64,000 nucleotides of DNA from the NCBI GenBank assembly GCA_036172665.1, contig JAYKNF010000029.1, forward strand, positions 248,001-312,000, in the 5' to 3' direction. This DNA comes from Prosopocoilus inquinatus. Its lineage: Eukaryota > Arthropoda > Insecta > Coleoptera > Lucanidae. Position 1 is the stretch's first letter, and each line of letters starts with the position of its first letter. The position numbers and the translations under genes are program-made. A model generated the notes under the pieces. That model made no database searches, had not been told where the DNA came from, and saw nothing but the letters and a program-made list of their open reading frames with translations. Shown piece by piece: positions 1 to 12,870 of this stretch.

Positions 1-149
1 TCCTGTGATGTATCTAATCGATCCTTACTCATCTATCATGTTACTTGACGTTTGGATGGACTCCAGTAACTCTGACGTGAGATACGAAATTTTCGGACGC
101 AGCAGAAGCTGGAAATAGTTTTAAACGAAACAACACGCATTAGCGTTGT
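1..149 (+). repeat. Reference monomer of the satellite
   Basis: First complete unit, used as the coordinate frame. Landmarks in order: TCCTGTGATG (1-10), ATCGAT (18-23), CTATCATGTTA (33-43), GACGTTTGGATGG (47-59), GACTCCAGTAA (59-69), the class-defining stretch 69-95, GGACGCAGCAGAAGCTGG (95-112), GAAATAGTTTTAAACG (112-127) and the dyad AACAACAC...GTTGTT that runs into the next unit. Because 149 is not a multiple of three, each reading frame changes phase every unit and meets stops quickly. This copy carries TTACTTGACG (41-50), a rare form of the usual TTATTTGACG. The same form recurs at the start of the block at 10723, which shows that the two are related. Confidence 0.95.
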
Positions 150-150
150 T
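129..150. repeat. Dyad at monomer junction, common form
   Basis: AACAACAC (129-136) faces GCGTTGTT (143-150) across a 6-base centre. The arms pair except at one position. This dyad is present in nearly every monomer, and its arms are among the best-conserved segments. Such short dyads are reported in satellites of several lineages and may extrude as hairpins or bind a dimeric protein. Here the function is inference only. Confidence 0.7.
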
Positions 151-647
151 CCTGTGATGTATCTAATCGATCCTTACTAATCTATCATGTTATTTGACGT
201 TTGGATGGACTCCAGTAACCCTGACGTGAGATACGAAGTTCTCGGACGCAGCAGAATCTGGAAATAGTTTTTAAACGAAACAACACCCATTAGCGTTGTT
301 CCTGTGATGTATCTAATCGATCCTTACTCATCTATCATGTTATTTGACGTTTGGATGGACTCCAGTAACCCTGACGTGATATACGAAGTTCTCGGACGCA
401 GCAGAAGCTGGAAATAGTTTTAAATGAAACAACACGTATTAGAGTTGTTCCTGTGATGTATCTAAACGATCCTTACTTATCTAACATGTTATTTGACGTT
501 TGGATGGACTCCAGTAAGTCTGATGTGAGATACAAAGTTTTTGGACGCAGCAGGAGCTGGAAATAGTTTTGAACGAAACAACACGTATTAGCGTTGTTCC
601 TGTGATGTATCTAATCGATCCTTACTCATCTATCATGTTATTTGGCG

Positions 648-664
648 TTTCGATGGACTCCAGT
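648..664 (+). other. CENP-B-box-like match (weak)
   Basis: In the TTTCGATGG monomer class, TTTCGATGGACTCCAGT aligns with the mammalian CENP-B box core (TTCG, four bases, A, two bases, CGGG). TTCG, the A and the first and last bases of CGGG agree, 7 of 9 fixed positions; the two inner Gs are C and A. The match exists only in units with TTTCG and is lost in the commoner TTTGG units. A core with CGGG changed is not expected to bind well, and the match could be chance. It is listed because such boxes often mark a subset of monomers. Confidence 0.2.
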
Positions 665-2511
665 AGCTCTGATGTGAGATACGACGTTTTCGGACGCAGC
701 AGAAGCTGGAAATAGTTTTAAACGAAACAACACGTGTTAGCGTTGTTCCTGTGATGTATCTAATCGGTCCTTACTCATCTATCATGTTATTTGACGTTTG
801 GATGGACTCCAGTAACCCTGACGTGATATACGAAGTTCTCGGACGCAGCAGAAGCTGGAAATAATTTAAACGAAACAACACGCATTAGCGTTGTTCCTGT
901 GATGTATCTAATCGATCCTTACTTATCTATCATGTTATTTGACGTTTGGATGGACTCCAGTAACTCTGATGTGAGATACAAAGTTTTTGGACGCAGCAGA
1001 AGCTGGAAATAGTTTTGAACGAAACAACACGTATTAGCGTTGTTCCTGTGATGTATCTAATCGATCCTTACTCATCTATCATGTTATTTGACGTTTGGAT
1101 GGACTCCAGTAACTCTGATGTGAGATACAAAGTTTTTGGACGCAGCAGGAGCTGGAAATAGTTTTAAACGAAACAACACGTATTAGCGTTGTTCCTGTGC
1201 TGTATCTAATCGATCCTTACTCATATATCATGTTATTTGACGTTTGGATGGACTCCAGTAACCCTGACGTGAGATACGAAGTTCTCGGACGCAGCAGAAG
1301 CTGGAAATAGTTTTAAATGAAACAACACGTATTAGCGTTGTTCCTGTGATGTATCTAAACGATCCTTACTTATCTAACATGTTATTTGACCTTTGGATGG
1401 ACTCCAGTAAGTCTGATGTGAGATACAAAGTTTTTGGACGCAGCAGGAGCTGGAAATAGTTTTGAACGAAACAACACGTATTAGCGTTGTTCCTGTGATG
1501 TATCTAATCGATCCTTACTCATCTATCATGTTATTTGGCGTTTCGATGGACTCCAGTAGCTCTGATGTGAGATACGACGTTTTCGGACGCAGCAGAAGCT
1601 GGAAATAGTTTTAAACGAAACAACACGTGTTAGCGTTGTTCCTGTGATGTATCTAATCGATCCTTACTCATCTATCATGTTATTTGACGTTTGGATGGAC
1701 TCCAGTAACCCTGACGTGATATACGAAGTTCTCGGACGCAGCAGAAGCTGGAAATAATTTTAAACGAAACAACACGCATTAGCGTTGTTCCTGTGATGTA
1801 TCTAATCGATCCTTACTTATCTATCATGTTATTTGACGTTTGGATGGACTCCAGTAACCCTGACGTGAGATACGAAGTTCTCGGACGCAGCAGAAGCTGG
1901 AAATAGTTTTAAACGAAACAACACGTATTAGCGTTGTTCCTGTGATGTATCTAATCGATCCTTACTCATCTATGATGTTATTTGACGTTTAGATGGACTC
2001 CAGTAACTCTGATGTGAGATACAAAGTTTTTGGACGCAGCAGAAGCTGGAAATAGTTTTGAACGAAACAGCACGTATTAGCGTTGTTCCTGTGATGTATC
2101 TAATCGATCCTTACTCATCTATCATGTTATTTGACGTTTGGATGGACTCCAGTAACCCTGACGTGATATACGAAGTTCTCGGACGCAGCAGAAGCTGGAA
2201 ATAATTTAAACGAAACAACACGCATTAGCGTTGTTCCTGTGATGTATCTAATCGATCCTTACTTATCTATCATGTTATTTGACGTTTGGATGGACTCCAG
2301 TAACTCTGATGTGAGATACAAAGTTTTTGGACGCAGCAGGAGCTGGAAATAGTTTTAAACGAAACAACACGTATTAGCATTGTTCCTGTGATGTATCTAA
2401 TCGATCCTTACTCATCTATCATGTTATTTGACGTTTGGATGGACTCCAGTAACTCTGATGTGAGATACAAAGTTTTTGGACGCAGCAGAAGCTGGAAATA
2501 GTTTTAAACGA

Positions 2512-2533
2512 AACAACACGCATTAGTGTTGTT
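2512..2533. repeat. Dyad at monomer junction, perfect form
   Basis: In monomers with TTAGTGTTGTT the arms are exact reverse complements: AACAACAC (2512-2519), centre GCATTA, GTGTTGTT (2526-2533). The same perfect form occurs at 3554-3575 and at 6532-6553 (the copy 4,020 bp on). The GTG form may be the decayed version of the GCG form or the ancestral form; the sequence does not say which. Confidence 0.75.
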
Positions 2534-4560
2534 CCTGTGATGTATCTAATCTATCCTTACTTATCTATCATGTTATTTGATGTTTGGATGGACTCCAGTA
2601 AGTCTGATGTGAGATACAAAGTTTTTGGACGCAGCAGGAGCTGGAAATAGTTTTAAACGAAACAACACGTATTAGTGTTGTTCCTGTGATGTATCTAATC
2701 GATCCTTACTTATCTATCATGTTATTTGATGTTTGGATGGACTCCAGTAAGTCTGATGTGAGATACAAAGTTTTTGGACGCAGCAGGAGCTGGAAATAGT
2801 TTTAAACGAAACAACACGTATTAGCGTTGTTCCTGTGCTGTATCTAATCGATCCTTACTCATATATCATGTTATTTGACGTTTGGATGGACTCCAGTAGC
2901 TCTGATGTGAGATACGACGTTTTCGGACGCAGCAGAAGCTGGAAATAGTTTTAAACGAAAAAACACGTGTTAGCGTTGTTCCTGTGATGTATCTAATCGG
3001 TCCTTACTCATCTATCATGTTATTTGACGTTTGGATGGACTCCAGTAACCCTGACGTGATATACGAAGTTCTCGGACGCAGCAGAAGCTGGAAATAATTT
3101 AAACGAAACAACACGCATTAGCGTTGTTCCTGTGATGTATCTAATCGATCCTTACTTATCTATCATGTTATTTGACGTTTGGATGGACTCCAGTAACTCT
3201 GATGTGAGATACAAAGTTTTTGGACGCAGCAGGAGCTGGAAATAGTTTTAAACGAAACAACACGTATTAGCATTGTTCCTGTGATGTATCTAATCGATCC
3301 TTACTCATCTATCATGTTATTTGACGTTTGGATGGACTCCAGTAACTCTGATGTGAGATACAAAGTTTTTGGACGCAGCAGAAGCTGGAAATAGTTTTGA
3401 ACGAAACAACACGTATTAGCGTTGTTCCTGTGATGTATCTAATCGATCCTTACTCATCTATCATGTTATTTGACGTTTGGATGGACTCCAGTAACTCTGA
3501 TGTGAGATACGAAATTTTCGGACGCAGCAGAAGCTGGAAATAGTTTTAAACGAAACAACACGCATTAGTGTTGTTCCTGTGATGTATCTAATCGATCCTT
3601 ACTTATCTATCATGTTATTTGATGTTTGGATGGACTCCAGTAAGTCTGATGTGAGATACAAAGTTTTTGGACGCAGCAGGAGCTGGAAATAGTTTTAAAC
3701 GAAACAACACGTATTAGCGTTGTTCCTGTGCTGTATCTAATCGATCCTTACTCATATATCATGTTATTTGACGTTTGGATGGACTCCAGTAACCCTGACG
3801 TGAGATACGAAGTTCTCGGACGCAGCAGAAGCTGGAAATAGTTTTAAACGAAACAACACGTATTAGCGTTGTTCCTGTGATGTATCTAATCGATCCTTAC
3901 TCATCTATCATGTTATTTGACGTTTGGATGGACTCCAGTAACTCTGATGTGAGATACGAAATTTTCGGACGCAGCAGAAGCTGGAAATAGTTTTAAGCGA
4001 AACAACACGCATTAGCGTTGTTCCTGTGATGTATCTAATCGATCCTTACTTAGCTACTATGTTATTTGACGTTTGGATGGACTCCAGTAACTCTGATGTG
4101 AGATACGAAATTTTCGGACGCAGCAGAAGCTGGAAATAGTTTTAAACGAAACAACACGCATTAGCGTTGTTCCTGTGATGTATCTAATCGATCCTTACTT
4201 AGCTACTATGTTATTTGACGTTTGGATGGACTCCAGTAACTCTAATGTGAGATACGAAATTTTCGGACGCAGCAGAAGCTGGAAATAGTTTTTAACGAAA
4301 CAACACGCATTAGCGTTGTTCCTGTGATGTATCTAATCGATCCTTACTTATCTATCATGTTATTTGACGTTTGGATGGACTCCAGTAACCCTGACGTGAG
4401 ATACGAAGTTCTCGGACGCAGCAGAAGCTGGAAATAGTTTTAAAAGAAACAACACGTATTATCGTTGTTCCTGTGATGTATCTAATCGATCCTTACTCAT
4501 CTATGATGTTATTTGACGTTTAGATGGACTCCAGTAACTCTGATGTGAGATACAAAGTTT

Positions 4561-7500
4561 TTGGACGCAGCAGGAGCTGGAAATAGTTTTGAACGAAACA
4601 ACACGTATTAGCGTTGTTCCTGTGATGTATCTAATCGATCCTTACTCATCTATCATGTTATTTGGCGTTTCGATGGACTCCAGTAGCTCTGATGTGAGAT
4701 ACGACGTTTTCGGACGCAGCAGAAGCTGGAAATAGTTTTAAACGAAACAACACGTGTTAGCGTTGTTCCTGTGATGTATCTAATCGGTCCTTACTCATCT
4801 ATCATGTTATTTGACGTTTGGATGGACTCCAGTAACCCTGACGTGATATACGAAGTTCTCGGACGCAGCAGAAGCTGGAAATAATTTAAACGAAACAACA
4901 CGCATTAGCGTTGTTCCTGTGATGTATCTAATCGATCCTTACTTATCTATCATGTTATTTGACGTTTGGATGGACTCCAGTAACTCTGATGTGAGATACA
5001 AAGTTTTTGGACGCAGCAGAAGCTGGAAATAGTTTTGAACGAAACAACACGTATTAGCGTTGTTCCTGTGATGTATCTAATCGATCCTTACTCATCTATC
5101 ATGTTATTTGACGTTTGGATGGACTCCAGTAACTCTGATGTGAGATACAAAGTTTTTGGACGCAGCAGGAGCTGGAAATAGTTTTAAACGAAACAACACG
5201 TATTAGCGTTGTTCCTGTGCTGTATCTAATCGATCCTTACTCATATATCATGTTATTTGACGTTTGGATGGACTCCAGTAACCCTGACGTGAGATACGAA
5301 GTTCTCGGACGCAGCAGAAGCTGGAAATAGTTTTAAATGAAACAACACGTATTAGCGTTGTTCCTGTGATGTATCTAAACGATCCTTACTTATCTAACAT
5401 GTTATTTGACCTTTGGATGGACTCCAGTAAGTCTGATGTGAGATACAAAGTTTTTGGACGCAGCAGGAGCTGGAAATAGTTTTGAACGAAACAACACGTA
5501 TTAGCGTTGTTCCTGTGATGTATCTAATCGATCCTTACTCATCTATCATGTTATTTGGCGTTTCGATGGACTCCAGTAGCTCTGATGTGAGATACGACGT
5601 TTTCGGACGCAGCAGAAGCTGGAAATAGTTTTAAACGAAACAACACGTGTTAGCGTTGTTCCTGTGATGTATCTAATCGATCCTTACTCATCTATCATGT
5701 TATTTGACGTTTGGATGGACTCCAGTAACCCTGACGTGATATACGAAGTTCTCGGACGCAGCAGAAGCTGGAAATAATTTTAAACGAAACAACACGCATT
5801 AGCGTTGTTCCTGTGATGTATCTAATCGATCCTTACTTATCTATCATGTTATTTGACGTTTGGATGGACTCCAGTAACCCTGACGTGAGATACGAAGTTC
5901 TCGGACGCAGCAGAAGCTGGAAATAGTTTTAAACGAAACAACACGTATTAGCGTTGTTCCTGTGATGTATCTAATCGATCCTTACTCATCTATGATGTTA
6001 TTTGACGTTTAGATGGACTCCAGTAACTCTGATGTGAGATACAAAGTTTTTGGACGCAGCAGAAGCTGGAAATAGTTTTGAACGAAACAGCACGTATTAG
6101 CGTTGTTCCTGTGATGTATCTAATCGATCCTTACTCATCTATCATGTTATTTGACGTTTGGATGGACTCCAGTAACCCTGACGTGATATACGAAGTTCTC
6201 GGACGCAGCAGAAGCTGGAAATAATTTAAACGAAACAACACGCATTAGCGTTGTTCCTGTGATGTATCTAATCGATCCTTACTTATCTATCATGTTATTT
6301 GACGTTTGGATGGACTCCAGTAACTCTGATGTGAGATACAAAGTTTTTGGACGCAGCAGGAGCTGGAAATAGTTTTAAACGAAACAACACGTATTAGCAT
6401 TGTTCCTGTGATGTATCTAATCGATCCTTACTCATCTATCATGTTATTTGACGTTTGGATGGACTCCAGTAACTCTGATGTGAGATACAAAGTTTTTGGA
6501 CGCAGCAGAAGCTGGAAATAGTTTTAAACGAAACAACACGCATTAGTGTTGTTCCTGTGATGTATCTAATCTATCCTTACTTATCTATCATGTTATTTGA
6601 TGTTTGGATGGACTCCAGTAAGTCTGATGTGAGATACAAAGTTTTTGGACGCAGCAGGAGCTGGAAATAGTTTTAAACGAAACAACACGTATTAGTGTTG
6701 TTCCTGTGATGTATCTAATCGATCCTTACTTATCTATCATGTTATTTGATGTTTGGATGGACTCCAGTAAGTCTGATGTGAGATACAAAGTTTTTGGACG
6801 CAGCAGGAGCTGGAAATAGTTTTAAACGAAACAACACGTATTAGCGTTGTTCCTGTGCTGTATCTAATCGATCCTTACTCATATATCATGTTATTTGACG
6901 TTTGGATGGACTCCAGTAGCTCTGATGTGAGATACGACGTTTTCGGACGCAGCAGAAGCTGGAAATAGTTTTAAACGAAAAAACACGTGTTAGCGTTGTT
7001 CCTGTGATGTATCTAATCGGTCCTTACTCATCTATCATGTTATTTGACGTTTGGATGGACTCCAGTAACCCTGACGTGATATACGAAGTTCTCGGACGCA
7101 GCAGAAGCTGGAAATAATTTAAACGAAACAACACGCATTAGCGTTGTTCCTGTGATGTATCTAATCGATCCTTACTTATCTATCATGTTATTTGACGTTT
7201 GGATGGACTCCAGTAACTCTGATGTGAGATACAAAGTTTTTGGACGCAGCAGGAGCTGGAAATAGTTTTAAACGAAACAACACGTATTAGCATTGTTCCT
7301 GTGATGTATCTAATCGATCCTTACTCATCTATCATGTTATTTGACGTTTGGATGGACTCCAGTAACTCTGATGTGAGATACAAAGTTTTTGGACGCAGCA
7401 GAAGCTGGAAATAGTTTTGAACGAAACAACACGTATTAGCGTTGTTCCTGTGATGTATCTAATCGATCCTTACTCATCTATCATGTTATTTGACGTTTGG

Positions 7501-8580
7501 ATGGACTCCAGTAACTCTGATGTGAGATACGAAATTTTCGGACGCAGCAGAAGCTGGAAATAGTTTTAAACGAAACAACACGCATTAGTGTTGTTCCTGT
7601 GATGTATCTAATCGATCCTTACTTATCTATCATGTTATTTGATGTTTGGATGGACTCCAGTAAGTCTGATGTGAGATACAAAGTTTTTGGACGCAGCAGG
7701 AGCTGGAAATAGTTTTAAACGAAACAACACGTATTAGCGTTGTTCCTGTGCTGTATCTAATCGATCCTTACTCATATATCATGTTATTTGACGTTTGGAT
7801 GGACTCCAGTAACCCTGACGTGAGATACGAAGTTCTCGGACGCAGCAGAAGCTGGAAATAGTTTTAAACGAAACAACACGTATTAGCGTTGTTCCTGTGA
7901 TGTATCTAATCGATCCTTACTCATCTATCATGTTATTTGACGTTTGGATGGACTCCAGTAACTCTGATGTGAGATACGAAATTTTCGGACGCAGCAGAAG
8001 CTGGAAATAGTTTTAAGCGAAACAACACGCATTAGCGTTGTTCCTGTGATGTATCTAATCGATCCTTACTTAGCTACTATGTTATTTGACGTTTGGATGG
8101 ACTCCAGTAACTCTGATGTGAGATACGAAATTTTCGGACGCAGCAGAAGCTGGAAATAGTTTTAAACGAAACAACACGCATTAGCGTTGTTCCTGTGATG
8201 TATCTAATCGATCCTTACTTAGCTACTATGTTATTTGACGTTTGGATGGACTCCAGTAACTCTAATGTGAGATACGAAATTTTCGGACGCAGCAGAAGCT
8301 GGAAATAGTTTTTAACGAAACAACACGCATTAGCGTTGTTCCTGTGATGTATCTAATCGATCCTTACTTATCTATCATGTTATTTGACGTTTGGATGGAC
8401 TCCAGTAACCCTGACGTGAGATACGAAGTTCTCGGACGCAGCAGAAGCTGGAAATAGTTTTAAACGAAACAACACGTATTATCGTTGTTCCTGTGATGTA
8501 TCTAATCGATCCTTACTCATCTATGATGTTATTTGACGTTTAGATGGACTCCAGTAACTCTGATGTGAGATACAAAGTTT
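4561..8580. repeat. 27-monomer HOR (4,020 bp), copy 2
   Basis: Second, directly adjacent copy of the unit at 541-4560, with the same order of variant monomers. Past 8640 the expected third copy fails: 4621 continues with TTTGGCGTTTCGATGG but 8641 continues with TTTGACGTTTGGATGG, as if monomers had been removed. The lack of differences between copies suggests recent duplication or recent gene conversion. An assembly duplication must also be considered, since the two copies would be hard to separate with short reads. Confidence 0.9.
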
Positions 8581-10722
8581 TTGGACGCAGCAGAAGCTGG
8601 AAATAGTTTTGAACGAAACAACACGTATTAGCGTTGTTCCTGTGATGTATCTAATCGATCCTTACTCATCTATCATGTTATTTGACGTTTGGATGGACTC
8701 CAGTAACCCTGACGTGATATACGAAGTTCTCGGACGCAGCAGAAGCTGGAAATAATTTAAACGAAACAACACGCATTAGCGTTGTTCCTGTGATGTATCT
8801 AATCGATCTTTACTTATCTATCATGTTATTTGACGTTTGGATGGACTCCAGTAACTCTGATGTGAGATACAAAGTTTTTGGACGCAGCAGAAGCTGGAAA
8901 TAGTTTTGAACGAAACAACACGTATTAGCGTTGTTCCTGTGATGTATCTAATCGATCCTTACTCATCTATCATGTTATTTGACGTTTGGATGGACTCCAG
9001 TAACTCTGATGTGAGATACAAAGTTTTTGGACGCAGCAGGAGCTGGAAATAGTTTTAAACGAAACAACACGTATTAGCATTGTTCCTGTGATGTATCTAA
9101 TCGATCCTTACTCATCTATCATGTTATTTGACGTTTGGATGGACTCCAGTAACTCTGATGTGAGATACAAAGTTTTTGGACGCAGCAGAAGCTGGAAATA
9201 GTTTTGAACGAAACAACACGTATTAGCGTTGTTCCTGTGATGTATCTAATCGATCCTTACTCATCTATCACGTTATTTGACGTTTGGATGGACTCCAGTA
9301 ACTCTGATGTGAGATACGAAATTTTCGGACGCAGCAGAAGCTGGAAATAGTTTTAAACGAAACAACACGCATTAGTGTTGTTCCTGTGATGTATCTAATC
9401 GATCCTTACTTATCTATCATGTTATTTGATGTTTGGATGGACTCCAGTAAGTCTGATGTGAGATACAAAGTTTTTGGACGCAGCAGGAGCTGGAAATAGT
9501 TTTAAACGAAACAACACGTATTAGCGTTGTTCCTGTGCTGTATCTAATCGATCCTTACTCATATATCATGTTATTTGACGTTTGGATGGACTCCAGTAAC
9601 CCTGACGTGAGATACGAAGTTCTCGGACGCAGCAGAAGCTGGAAATAGTTTTAAACGAATCAACACGTATTAGCGTTGTTCCTGTGATGTATCTAATCGA
9701 TCCTTACTCATCTATCATGTTATTTGACGTTTGGATGGACTCCAGTAACTCTGATGTGAGATACGAAATTTTCGGACGCAGCAGAAGCTGGAAATAGTTT
9801 TAAGCGAAACAACACGCATTAGCGTTGTTCCTGTGATGTATCTAATCGATCCTTACTTAGCTACTATGTTATTTGACGTTTGGATGGACTCCAGTAACTC
9901 TGATGTGAGATACGAAATTTTCGGACGCAGCAGAAGCTGGAAATAGTTTTAAACGAAACAACACGCATTAGCGTTGTTCCTGTGATGTATCTAATCGATC
10001 CTTACTTAGCTACTATGTTATTTGACGTTTGGATGGACTCCAGTAACTCTAATGTGAGATACGAAATTTTCGGACGCAGCAGAAGCTGGAAATAGTTTTT
10101 AACGAAACAACACGCATTAGCGTTGTTCCTGTGATGTATCTAATCGATCCTTACTTATCTATCATGTTATTTGACGTTTGGATGGACTCCAGTAACCCTG
10201 ACGTGAGATACGAAGTTCTCGGACGCAGCAGAAACTGGAAATAGTTTTAAACGAAACAACACGTATTAGCGTTGTTCCTGTGATGTATCTAATCGATCCT
10301 TACTCATCTATCATGTTGTTTGACGTTTGGATGGACTCCAGTAACTCTGATGTGAGATACAAAGTTTTTGGACGCAGCAGAAGCTGGAACTAGTTTTGAA
10401 CGAAACAACACGTATTAGCGTTGTTCCTGTGATGTATCTAATCGATCCTTACTTAGCTACTATGTTATTTGACGTTTGGATGGACTCCAGTAACTCTAAT
10501 GTGAGATACGAAATTTTCGGACGCAGCAGAAGCTGGAAATAGTTTTTAACGAAACAACACGCATTAGCGTTGTTCCTGTGATGTATCTAATCGATCCTTA
10601 CTTATCTATAATGTTATTTGACGTTTGGATGGACTCCAGTAACCCTGACGTGAGATACGAAGTTCTCGGACGCAGCAGAAGCTGGAAATAGTTTTAAACG
10701 AAACAACACGTATTAGCGTTGT
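8581..10722. repeat. Shortened third copy of the 27-monomer HOR
   Basis: The variant order resembles the preceding HOR but is contracted. The rare TAAGCG form occurs at 3994 and 8014 (4,020 apart) and then at 9801, only 1,787 bp later (12 monomers less 1 bp), so about 15 monomers are missing. Within it, AATCTAATGTG monomers with TTTTTAACG follow the TAAGCG unit as in the full copies. At 10399 one unit has GGAACTAG in place of GGAAATAG, a private change. The block ends where the window-start pattern (TTACTTGACG) reappears at 10723. Confidence 0.75.
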
Positions 10723-12870
10723 TCCTGTGATGTATCTAATCGATCCTTACTCATCTATCATGTTACTTGACGTTTGGATGGACTCCAGTAACTCTGACGT
10801 GAGATACGAAATTTTCGGACGCAGCAGAAGCTGGAAATAGTTTTAAACGAAACAACACGCATTAGCGTTGTTCCTGTGATGTATCTAATCGATCCTTACT
10901 CATCTATCATGTTATTTGACGTTTGGATGGACTCCAGTAACCCTGACGTGAGATACGAAGTTCTCGGACGCAGCAGAAGCTGGAAATAGTTTTTAAACGA
11001 AACAACACGCATTAGCGTTGTTCCTGTGATGTATCTAATCGATCCTTACTCATCTATCATGTTATTTGACGTTTGGATGGACTCCAGTAACCCTGACGTG
11101 ATATACGAAGTTCTCGGACGCAGCAGAAGCTGGAAATAGTTTTAAATGAAACAACACGTATTAGAGTTGTTCCTGTGATGTATCTAAACGATCCTTACTT
11201 ATCTAACATGTTATTTGACGTTTGGATGGACTCCAGTAAGTCTGATGTGAGATACAAAGTTTTTGGACGCAGCAGGAGCTGGAAATAGTTTTGAACGAAA
11301 CAACACGTATTAGCGTTGTTCCTGTGATGTATCTAATCGATCCTTACTCATCTATCATGTTATTTGGCGTTTCGATGGACTCCAGTAGCTCTGATGTGAG
11401 ATACGACGTTTTCGGACGCAGCAGAAGCTGGAAATAGTTTTAAACGAAACAACACGTGTTAGCGTTGTTCCTGTGATGTATCTAATCGGTCCTTACTCAT
11501 CTATCATGTTATTTGACGTTTGGATGGACTCCAGTAACCCTGACGTGATATACGAAGTTCTCGGACGCAGCAGAAGCTGGAAATAATTTAAACGAAACAA
11601 CACGCATTAGCGTTGTTCCTGTGATGTATCTAATCGATCCTTACTTATCTATCATGTTATTTGACGTTTGGATGGACTCCAGTAACTCTGATGTGAGATA
11701 CAAAGTTTTTGGACGCAGCAGAAGCTGGAAATAGTTTTGAACGAAACAACACGTATTAGCGTTGTTCCTGTGATGTATCTAATCGATCCTTACTCATCTA
11801 TCATGTTATTTGACGTTTGGATGGACTCCAGTAACTCTGATGTGAGATACAAAGTTTTTGGACGCAGCAGGAGCTGGAAATAGTTTTAAACGAAACAACA
11901 CGTATTAGCGTTGTTCCTGTGCTGTATCTAATCGATCCTTACTCATATATCATGTTATTTGACGTTTGGATGGACTCCAGTAACCCTGACGTGAGATACG
12001 AAGTTCTCGGACGCAGCAGAAGCTGGAAATAGTTTTAAATGAAACAACACGTATTAGCGTTGTTCCTGTGATGTATCTAAACGATCCTTACTTATCTAAC
12101 ATGTTATTTGACCTTTGGATGGACTCCAGTAAGTCTGATGTGAGATACAAAGTTTTTGGACGCAGCAGGAGCTGGAAATAGTTTTGAACGAAACAACACG
12201 TATTAGCGTTGTTCCTGTGATGTATCTAATCGATCCTTACTCATCTATCATGTTATTTGGCGTTTCGATGGACTCCAGTAGCTCTGATGTGAGATACGAC
12301 GTTTTCGGACGCAGCAGAAGCTGGAAATAGTTTTAAACGAAACAACACGTGTTAGCGTTGTTCCTGTGATGTATCTAATCGATCCTTACTCATCTATCAT
12401 GTTATTTGACGTTTGGATGGACTCCAGTAACCCTGACGTGATATACGAAGTTCTCGGACGCAGCAGAAGCTGGAAATAATTTTAAACGAAACAACACGCA
12501 TTAGCGTTGTTCCTGTGATGTATCTAATCGATCCTTACTTATCTATCATGTTATTTGACGTTTGGATGGACTCCAGTAACCCTGACGTGAGATACGAAGT
12601 TCTCGGACGCAGCAGAAGCTGGAAATAGTTTTAAACGAAACAACACGTATTAGCGTTGTTCCTGTGATGTATCTAATCGATCCTTACTCATCTATGATGT
12701 TATTTGACGTTTAGATGGACTCCAGTAACTCTGATGTGAGATACAAAGTTTTTGGACGCAGCAGAAGCTGGAAATAGTTTTGAACGAAACAGCACGTATT
12801 AGCGTTGTTCCTGTGATGTATCTAATCGATCCTTACTCATCTATCATGTTATTTGACGTTTGGATGGACT
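10723..12870. repeat. Re-occurrence of the window's first ~2.15 kb
   Basis: From 10723 the monomer series repeats the series that begins at base 1, spacing 10,722 bp (72 monomers less 6 bp). Shared rare marks include TTACTTGACG at the start, a TTTTTAAACG unit near 271 and 10990, TTAGAGTTGTT near 440 and 11162, and GAAACAGCAC near 2064 and 12786. Differences seen are CTTACTAATC at 172 versus CTTACTCATC, GAATCTGG at 255 versus GAAGCTGG, and CACCCAT at 284 versus CACGCAT. The two series separate near 2148 and 12870. This shows that the left domain is itself part of a larger repeating pattern. Confidence 0.85.

Larger units (their letters stand above)
541..4560. repeat. 27-monomer HOR (4,020 bp), copy 1
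   Basis: Comparing each position with the one 4,020 bp downstream, the two stretches agree from about 540 to about 4560. 4,020 equals 27 monomers less 3 bp. Rare variants are shared at the exact spacing: GACCTTTGG near 1388 and 5408, GAAACAGCAC near 2064 and 6084, ATCTATCC near 2549 and 6569, GAAAAAACAC near 2957 and 6977, TTAAGCG near 3993 and 8013. The only internal difference I noticed is TAAAAG at 4441 versus TAAACG at 8461. Left of 541 the sequences diverge (CTAACATG at 481 versus CTATGATG at 4501). Edges are uncertain by tens of bases. Confidence 0.9.
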
